From assembly GCF_003820355.1 (NCBI RefSeq), contig NZ_RPOK01000004.1:124001-188000 (forward strand): DNA of 64,000 nucleotides. The letters run 5' to 3'. The position numbers and the translations under genes are program-made. Under the pieces are notes generated by a model, which ran no database searches, was not told the origin of the DNA, and saw only the letters and a list, made by a program, of their open reading frames with translations. Source of the DNA: Paralteromonas sediminis. GTDB lineage: Bacteria; Pseudomonadota; Gammaproteobacteria; Enterobacterales; Alteromonadaceae. Below are positions 37,005 to 45,563 of the stretch, piece by piece (the first letter of the stretch is position 1; every line of letters starts with the position of its first letter).

Positions 37005-38093
37005 ATGACGCAGTATGTGGTAAAGGCCATTGACAACTTTGACTCAGAGAGCATTCGACATAAATGGTGTGCGTTATACGATTCTCTTGCAGAAACCAAC
37101 GCATTTCTTGATTGGTTCTGGATAGGCCCTTGGCTTAAACAAGTATTACACCTCAAACCACTTTGCATCGAAATATATCTTGCTGAAGAGCTTGTTGCCC
37201 TTGGGTTTGTTTGCTTTCACACTCGACGTGTAGCTGGTTTACCTATACGACAAGGGTATTTAAACCGAACGGGTAAAGAAGATTTTGACCAGATTTGGAT
37301 AGAATTTAATGATCTTTTAGTTGCGCCATGTCACCGTGAACACGCGACAGAGGCTTTCCTAAATTGGTGTTGTAAGCAAAAGCATATTGACGAGTGGATT
37401 ATTGCACTCACTGCTCAAGAGGATAGTTGGACCAATCATCCAAGTTTTGAATCTTGTGTCGATTACGTTGAGGGATACTCAGTAAAACTTGAGCCGACAT
37501 TTTCTAATATAGACAACTACTTAAAAAGTTTATCCTCCAATACTCGCAGTAAGATAAGACGTGCTCGCAAGTACATTTCAGAAGCCTACGGCGAAATTAA
37601 CATGCAAGTGCATGCACAAGGCATCAACGAAACCGAATGGACTGCATTGCAGAGAATACACAAAGCTCGGTGGGCACACACCCTTGTAGGGAGCGGATTT
37701 GATAACCCCCATTTCGTCGAATTTCACGAAGCCCTGCTTTCGACCCCTTCGGGGACCAGTTGCGTAGAAATACTCACATTTAAGGCAGGCGACAAGCTGC
37801 TTGGATACCTCTATAACTTTTTGAATGGTTCCAATGTCTTCTTTTACTTATCAGCCATTGATTATTTTGATGATAATAATCGCTTTCAACCCGGATTAGT
37901 CATGCATTCTTTTGCCGTAAGTTACTATGCAGAAAAAGGTTATCTGCTATATGACTTTATGGGTGGAGACAATCAGTATAAGCAGAGTTTGGCTTGTCAA
38001 AAATATCAGCTCTGCTATATCACTAACAGGCCTGAAAATGTCAAAAACAGGTTAATAAACACACTAAGAAAAATAAAAATTATCTTATCTTAA
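37005..38093 (+). CDS. CelD/BcsL-like GNAT family acetyltransferase
   Basis: The 362-residue protein resembles the CelD/BcsL-like GNAT enzymes common in polysaccharide clusters. An N-terminal domain has FLDWFWIGPWLKQVL. The C-terminal acetyltransferase half has YLKSLSSNTRSKIRRARKYI, ETEWTALQRIHKARWA and ending blocks GLVMHSFAVSYYAEKGYLLYDFMGGDNQYKQSL. The family is thought to acylate or aminoacylate sugars; the acceptor is not known. It ends seven bases from the convergent GT92-like gene. It follows the acyltransferase by about 90 bases. Confidence 0.83.
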   Translation: MTQYVVKAIDNFDSESIRHKWCALYDSLAETNAFLDWFWIGPWLKQVLHLKPLCIEIYLAEELVALGFVCFHTRRVAGLPIRQGYLNRTGKEDFDQIWIEFNDLLVAPCHREHATEAFLNWCCKQKHIDEWIIALTAQEDSWTNHPSFESCVDYVEGYSVKLEPTFSNIDNYLKSLSSNTRSKIRRARKYISEAYGEINMQVHAQGINETEWTALQRIHKARWAHTLVGSGFDNPHFVEFHEALLSTPSGTSCVEILTFKAGDKLLGYLYNFLNGSNVFFYLSAIDYFDDNNRFQPGLVMHSFAVSYYAEKGYLLYDFMGGDNQYKQSLACQKYQLCYITNRPENVKNRLINTLRKIKIILS

Positions 38094-38100
38094 ATAGAAA

Positions 38101-39198
38101 CTAATCTAAAAATTTATCTTTTTTATATATTCCCAATTTAAATTTTATCTGACTCATTATTGGAATGTGTTGCAATACAAGACTATGGAAAAGAGCCCGG
38201 ATAGTTCTTTCTTTCAGCTCAGATTTGAGCCACTTTAGGAAACTAAAATGCTTAAGACCTGTGCCAGCCAGTACCCTACCAAGTTGTTCATTTTGTAAAT
38301 TTAGGGCTTCAATATTCCGCTCCACCGCAGCAGCTCTATCTAAGACATTGGCCCTGGCCGTTTCGATTTCTTGCTCGATACCACATGAATGACAAAAACC
38401 CTTAAACCTAGTTTCATAGTTCTCAAAAAGGTAACTAAATCTGGCTGGTAAATTTTTACTACCTTTGTTGGTCCACCCTCTTCGATTCAGCTTGAATCCG
38501 TTAGCCAAATTGCTGTTTGAGGGATTAGAACGTGCTATCAACGCCAAATACTCCTTTTTAGATCTAAGCACCCTGTGAATTATTACACCTGAATCTGAAA
38601 CTTTGAACCTTCCACACGACAATCGTGCTATATGAGAAGAATAAAGTTTCATATCTGGACTCCCTGTCTTTACCATATATTTAGTAAACTGGTCCATTTC
38701 GCCTTTGAGTTGTTTATCAAGCAGTGAAAAAGGAACATCGTCACCCGATGCTGCAAACCATTGAAAGTGGATGACTGGAAATTCAAAGATTTCTGTCTTA
38801 GCCAACGATTCAATACTTTTATCCAAACAGAGGAACTCATCAATGTCGAGAAAAAGTATATAGTCATACTCTTCTGGGTCAGTATTTAAGTAAATATCTG
38901 CATAGCTTTTAGAATGTAAAGCAGCTCTCATTCTAAAATCATCACCAATCATATTGAGTAAACGTTCATCATCATTACCATCTATACCATCGACGACCTT
39001 GTATTTAACAGGATATTGCTCACCTAACTTATCCAAAACTTTAGTTGAGTTGTCGTCAGTATTATTGACATATACGACTATGCCTTTCACCCCTAAATTC
39101 AAATGAAAAAAAACCCATTCAGGTAGGTAAGCCCCTTCGTTTTTAGCAATTCCTGCCAATAAAATCCTTGGTGCATCTTTCATTATTTCACTCCCCAA
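38101..39198 (-). CDS. GT92/GT2-type glycosyltransferase
   Basis: The 365-residue protein opens with LLAGIAKNEGAYLPEWVFFHLNLGV, the hallmark of the GT92-like (Glyco_tranf_2_4) group. It has the metal-binding acidic motif YILFLDIDEFL near residue 117 and a HFQWFAASGDD stretch that matches this group. Its C-terminal 90 residues are helical and probably membrane-associated. The start could be M1 or M6 (ATG at 39183). It forms an A+T-rich minus-strand pair with the ATP-grasp gene. The acceptor is unknown. Confidence 0.82.
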   Translation of the reverse strand: MGSEIMKDAPRILLAGIAKNEGAYLPEWVFFHLNLGVKGIVVYVNNTDDNSTKVLDKLGEQYPVKYKVVDGIDGNDDERLLNMIGDDFRMRAALHSKSYADIYLNTDPEEYDYILFLDIDEFLCLDKSIESLAKTEIFEFPVIHFQWFAASGDDVPFSLLDKQLKGEMDQFTKYMVKTGSPDMKLYSSHIARLSCGRFKVSDSGVIIHRVLRSKKEYLALIARSNPSNSNLANGFKLNRRGWTNKGSKNLPARFSYLFENYETRFKGFCHSCGIEQEIETARANVLDRAAAVERNIEALNLQNEQLGRVLAGTGLKHFSFLKWLKSELKERTIRALFHSLVLQHIPIMSQIKFKLGIYKKDKFLD

Positions 39199-39275
39199 AA
39201 ATACCTATAGTGACGAAAATCATCTCGGTCCAAACAAAGTTGTAGTTATAAACTTGAATAGGAAAGAGCACCGTT

Positions 39276-40136
39276 TTAATTTCTCCATAACCTCCCCCAT
39301 TCCATATCCATTTCAGTCGGAGTAAAAGGAGACATGCCGTTTCCATGGGCAATGGTCATTTCTCCAAAATAGATTTTTCCGTCTACATTGTATAAATCGA
39401 CTCTAATATATGCCATTGAATTAGCTAATTTTTTTGCAATAGTCAGCATCTCTTCTAAGTTTTTTGGCTTAGGAACTCCTACCTCTGCTCTAGTACATGT
39501 ACCAAGATGAAAATCGAGCCTATTCCAGTTTCGATCATATAGTGCTCTTTTATGTCCTACATGCCTATCGATATCAACTTGTATAAAGACTTCATCTTGA
39601 AAGCAGTGAAACTTGAAGTCGTCTATATCACCATGCCCAATTAATTCCTCTATTAATACGAGTCTTTTCTTTACACTATAAAAAGGCTGCAAACTTACCA
39701 GCCCAAAATCTTCCTTTAAGCTCTCGTTTATTTGATTAATTACCTCAATATCATTGGCACTCTTCTTATCTCTAACTATATGAACATGCCTTTCACCACT
39801 ACCGTGCGACGTTTTTAAAACAAAAGAAGAAGGCAAATTTTCCCATATACGACTATCGATAAAATCATATGCCCCGAGTAATGGTATCAAATAGTTTTCT
39901 CCCACTATTCTCGTGACATAGTCTCTTACAGCAAACTTATCTGCGATATTAGAAAACTCAACTGCATCTCCCTTGAACTTTCTGTAACACAGCTTTTCAC
40001 TGAATGTTTGTGGATTCTTTAAATCGGGAAAGTAGCCGTGATACTTGTAAAATCTTACTTTGAACAATAGTGAAGATTTTAAGTATCGCAGTCTATTTGA
40101 TAGTGCGAACAGAAAAGAACTGATAAAGCTTTGCAT
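39276..40136 (-). CDS. TupA-like ATP-grasp family protein
   Basis: The 286-residue protein has PKxxNPQTFSEKLCYRKF-like text (LKNPQTFSEKLCYRK), DKFAVRDYVTRIVGENYLIPLLG, SFVLKTSHGSGERHVH, and later FKFHCFQDEVFIQVDIDRH with MAYIRVDLYNVDGKIYFGEMTIAHGNGM. This pattern is ATP-grasp TupA, whose founding member makes teichuronopeptide. The domain is expected to ligate an amino acid or similar group to a uronic acid of a polysaccharide; that is inference for this copy. Read on the minus strand it lies 77 bases upstream of the GT92-like gene, probably in one transcript. Confidence 0.87.
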   Translation of the reverse strand: MQSFISSFLFALSNRLRYLKSSLLFKVRFYKYHGYFPDLKNPQTFSEKLCYRKFKGDAVEFSNIADKFAVRDYVTRIVGENYLIPLLGAYDFIDSRIWENLPSSFVLKTSHGSGERHVHIVRDKKSANDIEVINQINESLKEDFGLVSLQPFYSVKKRLVLIEELIGHGDIDDFKFHCFQDEVFIQVDIDRHVGHKRALYDRNWNRLDFHLGTCTRAEVGVPKPKNLEEMLTIAKKLANSMAYIRVDLYNVDGKIYFGEMTIAHGNGMSPFTPTEMDMEWGRLWRN

Positions 40137-40429
40137 AAACGCTTGTCAATAATTTAAAACCTCTCGAAGGTTAACAGATCGTTGGTTTTAGCTATATACT
40201 TTTGTTGGTACTTTTTTGAACTTTTGCGTACCTTTATACCTTATTCACGCATCCACTCATCGAGTGAGATAACTCTCTGATTACAAACTTGAATCTTCGG
40301 CGATTAGCGAAAGTCATAAGGCATGAAACCTGTAAGAGTTTTATTGACCACTATAGCCACTGTCGATAAACTCAAAGCTTAATTATCGAGTAATGACCCA
40401 ACATATTAGGTTATGGGCAAATTTGAACT
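40137..40429. other. Intergenic region between divergent polysaccharide genes
   Basis: This 293-base A+T-rich gap separates the minus-strand TupA-like gene from the plus-strand PP-loop gene and must hold both promoters. It contains a small inverted repeat (CACTC-ATC-GAGTG near 40252), a stretch TCATCGAGTGAGATAAC that is similar to one near 55411, and a TCGATAA/TTATCGA pair (40363-40369 and 40383-40389). No clear sigma-54 site or open frame is seen. Confidence 0.5.
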
Positions 40430-41113
40430 ATGAAAAATATTTTATGGACAGGCGGTTGGGATTCAACTTTTAGGTTGTTACAAGCTCTTTTTATTGATAA
40501 TGAGACTGTACAACCTTATTACATTGTGGACCACAATAGAAAGTCGACTAGGCAAGAATTCCTTGCGATAAGAAAAATTTATTTAAAAGTTAAAGAAAAA
40601 ATTGGTACTAGCAAGCTGTTGCCGACGAAGATATATTATAGGTGGGAGCTTAAGCCTAACGCTTCAATTTCTGAATCATATAATTCGTTAAAATCTAAAA
40701 TGCACGTGGGAACTCAATATGAATGGCTCGCACTTTTTGCGGAACAACATCAATTAAATGATCTTGAGCTATCAATTCAAAGTCATGAACACAACCATCA
40801 AAGCCAACTGCAGAAGCTTATGCTTGAAAACATGGTGGACTTTGCGACAGAAAACGCTAGATTAAAAGAAAACTTCAATAAGGATTTGGAAATTTACAAA
40901 TACTATAAGTTCCCTGTACTACACATCAAAAAGCAAGAAATGGCTGACATTGCCAAAGAGCACAGCTTTGACAAGCTTATGCTCGATACTTGGTTTTGTC
41001 ATACGCCTATTTTTGAAAAGCCATGCGGTGTTTGTAAGCCTTGTCAAATATCTAAAACAGTTGATGCTAAAGTAGATTACTCTCCCTTTGGATTGTTAAA
41101 AAGAGTTTTTTAA
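40430..41113 (+). CDS. PP-loop ATPase, QueC-like
   Basis: The 227-residue protein starts NILWTGGWDSTFRLLQAL, a PP-loop (SGGxDS-type) ATP pyrophosphatase motif. It ends with a cysteine cluster, DTWFCHTPIFEKPCGVCKPC, like the zinc site of QueC. QueC makes 7-cyano-7-deazaguanine, but no queuosine partners lie beside this copy, and it is embedded in polysaccharide genes. A function in amide or nitrile formation on a small molecule is possible. The gene is A+T-rich, alone on the plus strand, and followed by an insertion-sequence remnant. The PP-loop call is strong; the reaction is unknown. Confidence 0.8.
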   Translation: MKNILWTGGWDSTFRLLQALFIDNETVQPYYIVDHNRKSTRQEFLAIRKIYLKVKEKIGTSKLLPTKIYYRWELKPNASISESYNSLKSKMHVGTQYEWLALFAEQHQLNDLELSIQSHEHNHQSQLQKLMLENMVDFATENARLKENFNKDLEIYKYYKFPVLHIKKQEMADIAKEHSFDKLMLDTWFCHTPIFEKPCGVCKPCQISKTVDAKVDYSPFGLLKRVF

Positions 41114-41279
41114 AAAGCTCAACGGTAAATTCTGAAACGAGTGTCTGAACTATTATGCCCGTTGATGCACACATCTGCATTTATTCTCATGATACATGCG
41201 CTACAGGTATAGATAGCAATTAAGGAATAAAAACTCTCCAAAAAGGGTAATGCCGAACAGTTAAGAAATATAATTTTCT

Positions 41280-41295
41280 GATCGGTTGACCGATC
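41280..41295. repeat. Inverted repeat at the edge of the IS4-like remnant
   Basis: GATCGGT-TG-ACCGATC is a perfect seven-base inverted repeat just upstream of the transposase-like frame. It could be a leftover terminus or a promoter operator; no matching copy was seen on the other side of the remnant. Confidence 0.35.
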
Positions 41296-41668
41296 TCTAG
41301 AAGCGCTCGCCCGCACATCGATTTCTCGTCTCACTGAGTTTTGCAGTTTGGCCGATGTGCTAGAGCCAGAAGTCGCTCAAGCCTGTTTAGGCTCCAATGG
41401 TGTGGCGACGTTGCGCAAACGCAAACTTCCCATGGATACCATGATATGGGCAGTCATTGGCATGTTAGTGTTCAGGACCGAGTCCGTCCGACAGTTGATT
41501 AATAAGCTGGATATTGTTCTACCTCAAGAGGTCGATTGTGTGGTGTTAATGGCTAAGTCACTCAACTGCGTATTCCCTAATCAATTAAGCTTCAGAGAGT
41601 CCTCGCATATTATCTACAAACTGACTCAGATGCAGATTTATGCCCTGGGCAATATCCCTATAAACTGA
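41296..41668 (+). pseudogene. IS4-family transposase N-terminal remnant
   Basis: A frame open from about 41282 and running to 41668 reads RLTEFCSLADVLEPEVAQACLG, then GVATLRKRKLPMDTMIWAVIGMLVF and ESVRQLINKLDIVLPQE. This is the typical N-terminal domain of IS4-family transposases (the part before the DDE core). Similarity stops after about residue 75 (near VVLMAKS), where the frame appears shifted or recombined, and there is no catalytic DDE domain. No second terminus or target duplication was found. It is therefore a dead fragment, next to the THxN PEP-CTERM gene. Confidence 0.72.
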
Positions 41669-41772
41669 TATTAGATATCGAAAGACATGCAAGCCAATTT
41701 AAGCTATAAGGGACACGAGAACGAAGCTAACCGAGGGTATTGAAAGTATCGAAAAGTCGATACCCGTTCGCT

Positions 41773-41810
41773 AAAAAGAAGAATGCCGCTCACCTTAAGT
41801 GAACGGCATT
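41773..41810 (-). terminator. Terminator of the THxN PEP-CTERM gene
   Basis: AATGCCG (41782-41788) pairs with CGGCATT (41804-41810) and, past one mismatch, TCAC pairs with GTGA, around a five-base loop. On the minus strand it runs into CTTCTTTTT. It lies 35 bases after the stop at 41845. Confidence 0.75.
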
Positions 41811-41844
41811 ACCCAAAAAGGGGAGGTTTTTTATTAACGCCAAA

Positions 41845-42681
41845 TTATTTTTTAAAACGGCGGAAACCGCCAAGACCGATAAGGCTCAAACCCAGTAGAG
41901 CAATCGCAGCAGGCTCTGAAACAAACGTGGCAGCAATAGCGAAAGAACCTTGGAAAGAGTTAGACTGCTGTTCTTTTGTTGTCAAACCAATACAACCAGA
42001 ACCTGCATTTGCCGCAGCACACACAGAATCTTCAAGTGTTGTCAAACCGTCAAGCTTAACTTGTGCAGTGTACTTGTAGCCATCTATTACGAAAGATTGT
42101 TCAAAAGCACCTGAAATTGGGTTAAAACCACCCGCATCGTTTATATTGATGACTAAAATATCGCTACATTTTGGGCCATCATCGTCAACAACACAGTCAC
42201 CGCTGTTTTTAGTTTCTTTGAAATTAATATCGAAAATCTGTTGTGGCAGGTCAGGAAAAAGAATCGGATCAATTGGAAATCCATCAATTGCCTTAGCTGA
42301 TAAACTTAGACGCGTTGACAATGTCGCTCCAGTGATAGCTCCGCCTGATTTAATTTCCCAGTTGTTGTGAGTTAACTCAAGTGTGTCTACGAATGCCCCG
42401 TTAGTATCTACATCCCCAACAAGGTTACCGTTAGTTCCAGCGCCGAGGTTGAATGATGACTGAAGGCCAGGATTTTTATCTGTGCCTGTTCCCCATGCAA
42501 CATAAGTAGGGGCGTTGTAGAAAGCATTAGTATTATCTTCAGTGATATTTTGACCACCTACGTAATCAGTAAACGCTGAATCCAATTCAAAGCCCCACTC
42601 AGTAATAAGTGCAGCTTGTGCAGAAGCACAGGTAAGCATTGATGCTGCAAGTGCTCCGATTAATTTATTTGCTGTTTTCAT
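41845..42681 (-). CDS. THxN family PEP-CTERM protein
   Basis: The 278-residue protein has a signal peptide (NKLIGALAASMLTCASAQA), starts its mature part with ALITEWGFELDS, and contains the THxN motif in LELTHNNWEI (near residue 105). A NFKET..CVVDDDGPKC stretch and a further Cys pair (SVCAAANAGSGC) could form disulfides. The C terminus is a PEP-CTERM signal: SEPAAIALLGLSLIGLGG followed by RRFKK. Exosortase should process it. It has its own sigma-54 promoter and terminator and is divergent from the polysaccharide operon. The ligand or role of the THxN domain is unknown. Confidence 0.9.
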   Translation of the reverse strand: MKTANKLIGALAASMLTCASAQAALITEWGFELDSAFTDYVGGQNITEDNTNAFYNAPTYVAWGTGTDKNPGLQSSFNLGAGTNGNLVGDVDTNGAFVDTLELTHNNWEIKSGGAITGATLSTRLSLSAKAIDGFPIDPILFPDLPQQIFDINFKETKNSGDCVVDDDGPKCSDILVININDAGGFNPISGAFEQSFVIDGYKYTAQVKLDGLTTLEDSVCAAANAGSGCIGLTTKEQQSNSFQGSFAIAATFVSEPAAIALLGLSLIGLGGFRRFKK

Positions 42682-42732
42682 TTCCGTTGTCCTGTGTTCT
42701 TAAATACAAAAAATTAGACGCACAAAAAACAT

Positions 42733-42749
42733 AGCAAACAGAATGCCAA
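42733..42749 (-). promoter_or_regulatory. Sigma-54 (RpoN) promoter of the THxN PEP-CTERM gene
   Basis: On the minus strand, TTGGCATTCTGTTTGCT matches the -24/-12 consensus with GG-N10-GC spacing; the -12 GC is about 53 bases before the ATG. It differs from the element at 4224-4240 at only three or so positions in the spacer. Confidence 0.88.
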
Positions 42750-42968
42750 GTTTTTAAGTGATTGTTTTAAATGAATTTAACATTTTTTCACACAGAAATT
42801 ATTTACGACCTGTAAAATTTCCTGACATTATTTTTCATTCATAGTTAAACAAACGCGTCAAAGCATGAAGGGCAACTAATCCTGCCAGTAAGCCAAATGT
42901 TTATTAGTTACCATTCATTCGTGTATCATCGGCGAAAATTATGCGAATAAAAAGACATCGAAGCAGTA

Positions 42969-45563
42969 ATGGAAGCTCAGAGTAATCTTAGCCATCTGGC
43001 AGATATATTGACAGTCACTAATGCAGGCGCATTCCATCTGAGCGACTCACTTTTGGGAACTGGAATTCCTCTGCAGAAAGGCTTGATATGGCATATTGAG
43101 TCCATAGAGCTGATAGACGCGGCAACATCTGAGGTATTTGATGCCGCTTTTACACCGATAACCTTGTGGCCTGATGGCAGTATCAAGTGGCTTGGTATCA
43201 AAACCCTGATAGCATTGGACGCTAAGCAACAGAAATCTTTGTATTTGCGCAAAGCCAAGGTTATAGATTTTCACTCCCTTACTTATCCTATTCAAGAAAA
43301 AGGTCATTGCCTTCACATTGCTACTGGAGAAGGCGAGATTATTGTTGATAAGCGTAAACTGTTAAACATTTCGACACCGTCTATCACCGGGTCATCACTG
43401 GAATACCTGTTTGCCGAACCTGTTTCGCATTTGGATGAAGCCGTCGTTGAATGTGAGTTCAATGTCTATCGTTCGAAGCACCACTATATTTGTGCTGAAA
43501 TTACACAAATTGGCGTTGTTACAACAGACATAGATAAACAGGTTAAGGTAACAGCGCGCACTTCTATTAACTTAATAAACGGCGACATTGACGTTGCAAT
43601 TACAATAACAAACCCTGCCGCAGCGGTTCACCCTAATGGCAAATGGGATTTGGGCGATCCAAACAGTATTAATATCAAAGCAATAAACTGGTGCTTTAAG
43701 TCTGCTCACTCAGGCAAGGTTTCTTTAAAAACTTCAGAGAGCGCCCAGTGGCAGCTTTCGGAAGGTAAGACTTGTCTTCATCAGGCTTCCAGCGGCGGAG
43801 ATGACTGGCTTTCCCCAATCCATGTAGATAAAAGCAATAAAGTCAATTTGCCGTTCAAAGGATATAAATTAGTAAATAACGGTCATGCTACTGAACAAGG
43901 TGATACTGCATCACCGAGTTTGAGAGTGGAAGGCGAAAGTGCAGAAAATATGAGCTTTATAACGCCTGATCTGTTTTGGCAGAACTTTCCCTCGCAGCTT
44001 TTAATAGAAGAGCAAAGGCTATCTTTGTCACTGCTTGGTGCTGAGAGCAGTCCGCCTATTGAACTCCAACCCGGAGAACAAAAAACCCGCACGTTTACGA
44101 TCTCTCACACTGAAGGAACATGCCGCGCATTATTAGCAAAAATTGACCCAGATTATGTCGCGTCTACGCATGCAATTGCCAGTATGCACGGTGGCGAAAC
44201 TGACGCGACGCTTAACCAGTTAATCAATGTGGCTTTGGATGGCAAAGCTGGCTTTGAACAGAAAAATAAATCCGTTGATATGTTTGGTTGGCGTAATTTC
44301 GGAGAGCTCTATGCAGATCATGAACGGGCATTGGACAAAGACTCTGCATATTTTATCTCTCATTATAACAATCAGTATGATCCTATTTTTGGCATGCTGT
44401 CGCAATGGCTCAAAACAGGCGATCGGCAGTGGTTTGTTTTAGCTGATCATTTAGCAAAACACGTTGCCGATATTGATATTTACCACACCAAGGATGATAA
44501 GCCGGAATATTCAGGTGGATTATTTTGGCACACAGACCACTATGTTCAGGCTTACACGGCGACGCACAGAACCTACTCAGCAAATCAGCCCAGTAATGTT
44601 TATGACGACCATGCAGGTGGCGGTGGCCCAGGTGGTCAGCATTGTTACACCCAAGGGCTGGCACTGCATTATTTGCTGACGCAATATCCTCCATCAAAAC
44701 AGGCCGTTTTGAAATTATGCCAGTGGGTTAAAACTGTCTATGAGGGTGACAATACGCTAATGGCGTTAGTCTTAGCTTGTAGAAACCGAAGCAGATCTGA
44801 TTTAAAAGATGTGATTACTGGTCAATATCCACTAGACCGCGGCACGGCCAATTATATCAATGCACTTATTGACAGCTACGAAGTTACCGGAAAACAAGCC
44901 TTCATGGGCAAAGCTGAAAACGTCATTCTGAGCACATTTAGTTATCGGGATGACCTAGCCAGCAGAGATTTGAGCAATGTTGAAAACACGTGGTTCTATA
45001 CCGTTTTCTGTCAGTCAGTTTGTCGCTACCTGTCTGTTTTACAAACACACTCTGACAATGCCCCTTGTGCAGCCACTATCGCCATAATTAACAGCTTATT
45101 ACATTACGGCAAGTGGATGATTGAGCACGAGTACTTGTATTTAGACAAGGCTGATATATTGGAATTTCCGAACCAAACCTGGACAGCACAAGATTGCAGA
45201 AAACTCTGTGTATTAAGCTTTATTCTTCCCTTTCTATCACAATCAGAAAAGGGGCAATGCCAAGAAAAAATAACGCGGTTTAAACAAGGCATTTATACCC
45301 GCCTATCCTCGTCAGAAGAGACTAAGACCACTCGGGTTTTATGCCTGCTGATGCAAAATGCTCACTATGCAGAGTACGAAAAAATGGGATTACAGTGTTT
45401 TCTCTGGTCACAACATAACCTCGAGCGCACTGACTTTACATACCGCACTGACACCTTTGCAACATTCTTCAAAAATACATTGCTACATTTTTCTTTGTCT
45501 AGAGAACGTCGCCAGTTAGTGCGGCGTTTCCCCCAACTACAACGATTTTTAGGTAAGCCATGA
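42969..45563 (+). CDS. RIFT-barrel (PcRGLX/YetA-like) protein in the polysaccharide operon
   Basis: The 864-residue protein has an N-terminal domain (about residues 15-100) with DSLLGTGIPLQKGLIW and TLWPDGSIKWLGIKTL, the signature of the RIFT-barrel domain seen in exo-rhamnogalacturonan lyase (PcRGLX) and YetA-like proteins. A central and C-terminal toroid-like region contains DMFGWRNFGELYADHE, SGGLFWHTDHYVQAYTATHRTY and DDHAGGGGPGGQHCYTQGL. There is no signal peptide. It is probably a polysaccharide lyase or hydrolase, perhaps trimming or releasing the polymer. It is the first gene of a tightly overlapping operon; the next gene overlaps it by four bases. Confidence 0.78.
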   Translation: MEAQSNLSHLADILTVTNAGAFHLSDSLLGTGIPLQKGLIWHIESIELIDAATSEVFDAAFTPITLWPDGSIKWLGIKTLIALDAKQQKSLYLRKAKVIDFHSLTYPIQEKGHCLHIATGEGEIIVDKRKLLNISTPSITGSSLEYLFAEPVSHLDEAVVECEFNVYRSKHHYICAEITQIGVVTTDIDKQVKVTARTSINLINGDIDVAITITNPAAAVHPNGKWDLGDPNSINIKAINWCFKSAHSGKVSLKTSESAQWQLSEGKTCLHQASSGGDDWLSPIHVDKSNKVNLPFKGYKLVNNGHATEQGDTASPSLRVEGESAENMSFITPDLFWQNFPSQLLIEEQRLSLSLLGAESSPPIELQPGEQKTRTFTISHTEGTCRALLAKIDPDYVASTHAIASMHGGETDATLNQLINVALDGKAGFEQKNKSVDMFGWRNFGELYADHERALDKDSAYFISHYNNQYDPIFGMLSQWLKTGDRQWFVLADHLAKHVADIDIYHTKDDKPEYSGGLFWHTDHYVQAYTATHRTYSANQPSNVYDDHAGGGGPGGQHCYTQGLALHYLLTQYPPSKQAVLKLCQWVKTVYEGDNTLMALVLACRNRSRSDLKDVITGQYPLDRGTANYINALIDSYEVTGKQAFMGKAENVILSTFSYRDDLASRDLSNVENTWFYTVFCQSVCRYLSVLQTHSDNAPCAATIAIINSLLHYGKWMIEHEYLYLDKADILEFPNQTWTAQDCRKLCVLSFILPFLSQSEKGQCQEKITRFKQGIYTRLSSSEETKTTRVLCLLMQNAHYAEYEKMGLQCFLWSQHNLERTDFTYRTDTFATFFKNTLLHFSLSRERRQLVRRFPQLQRFLGKP

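Noticed and set aside
41119-41334. Minus-strand frame of 71 residues between the PP-loop gene and the IS4-like remnant
   Set aside because: It has no recognisable family, no ribosome site and overlaps the palindrome and the remnant start.
42841-42968. Possible sigma-54 site before the polysaccharide operon (GGGCAACTAATCCTGCC)
   Set aside because: The spacing between GG and GC is 11-12 bases rather than 10.
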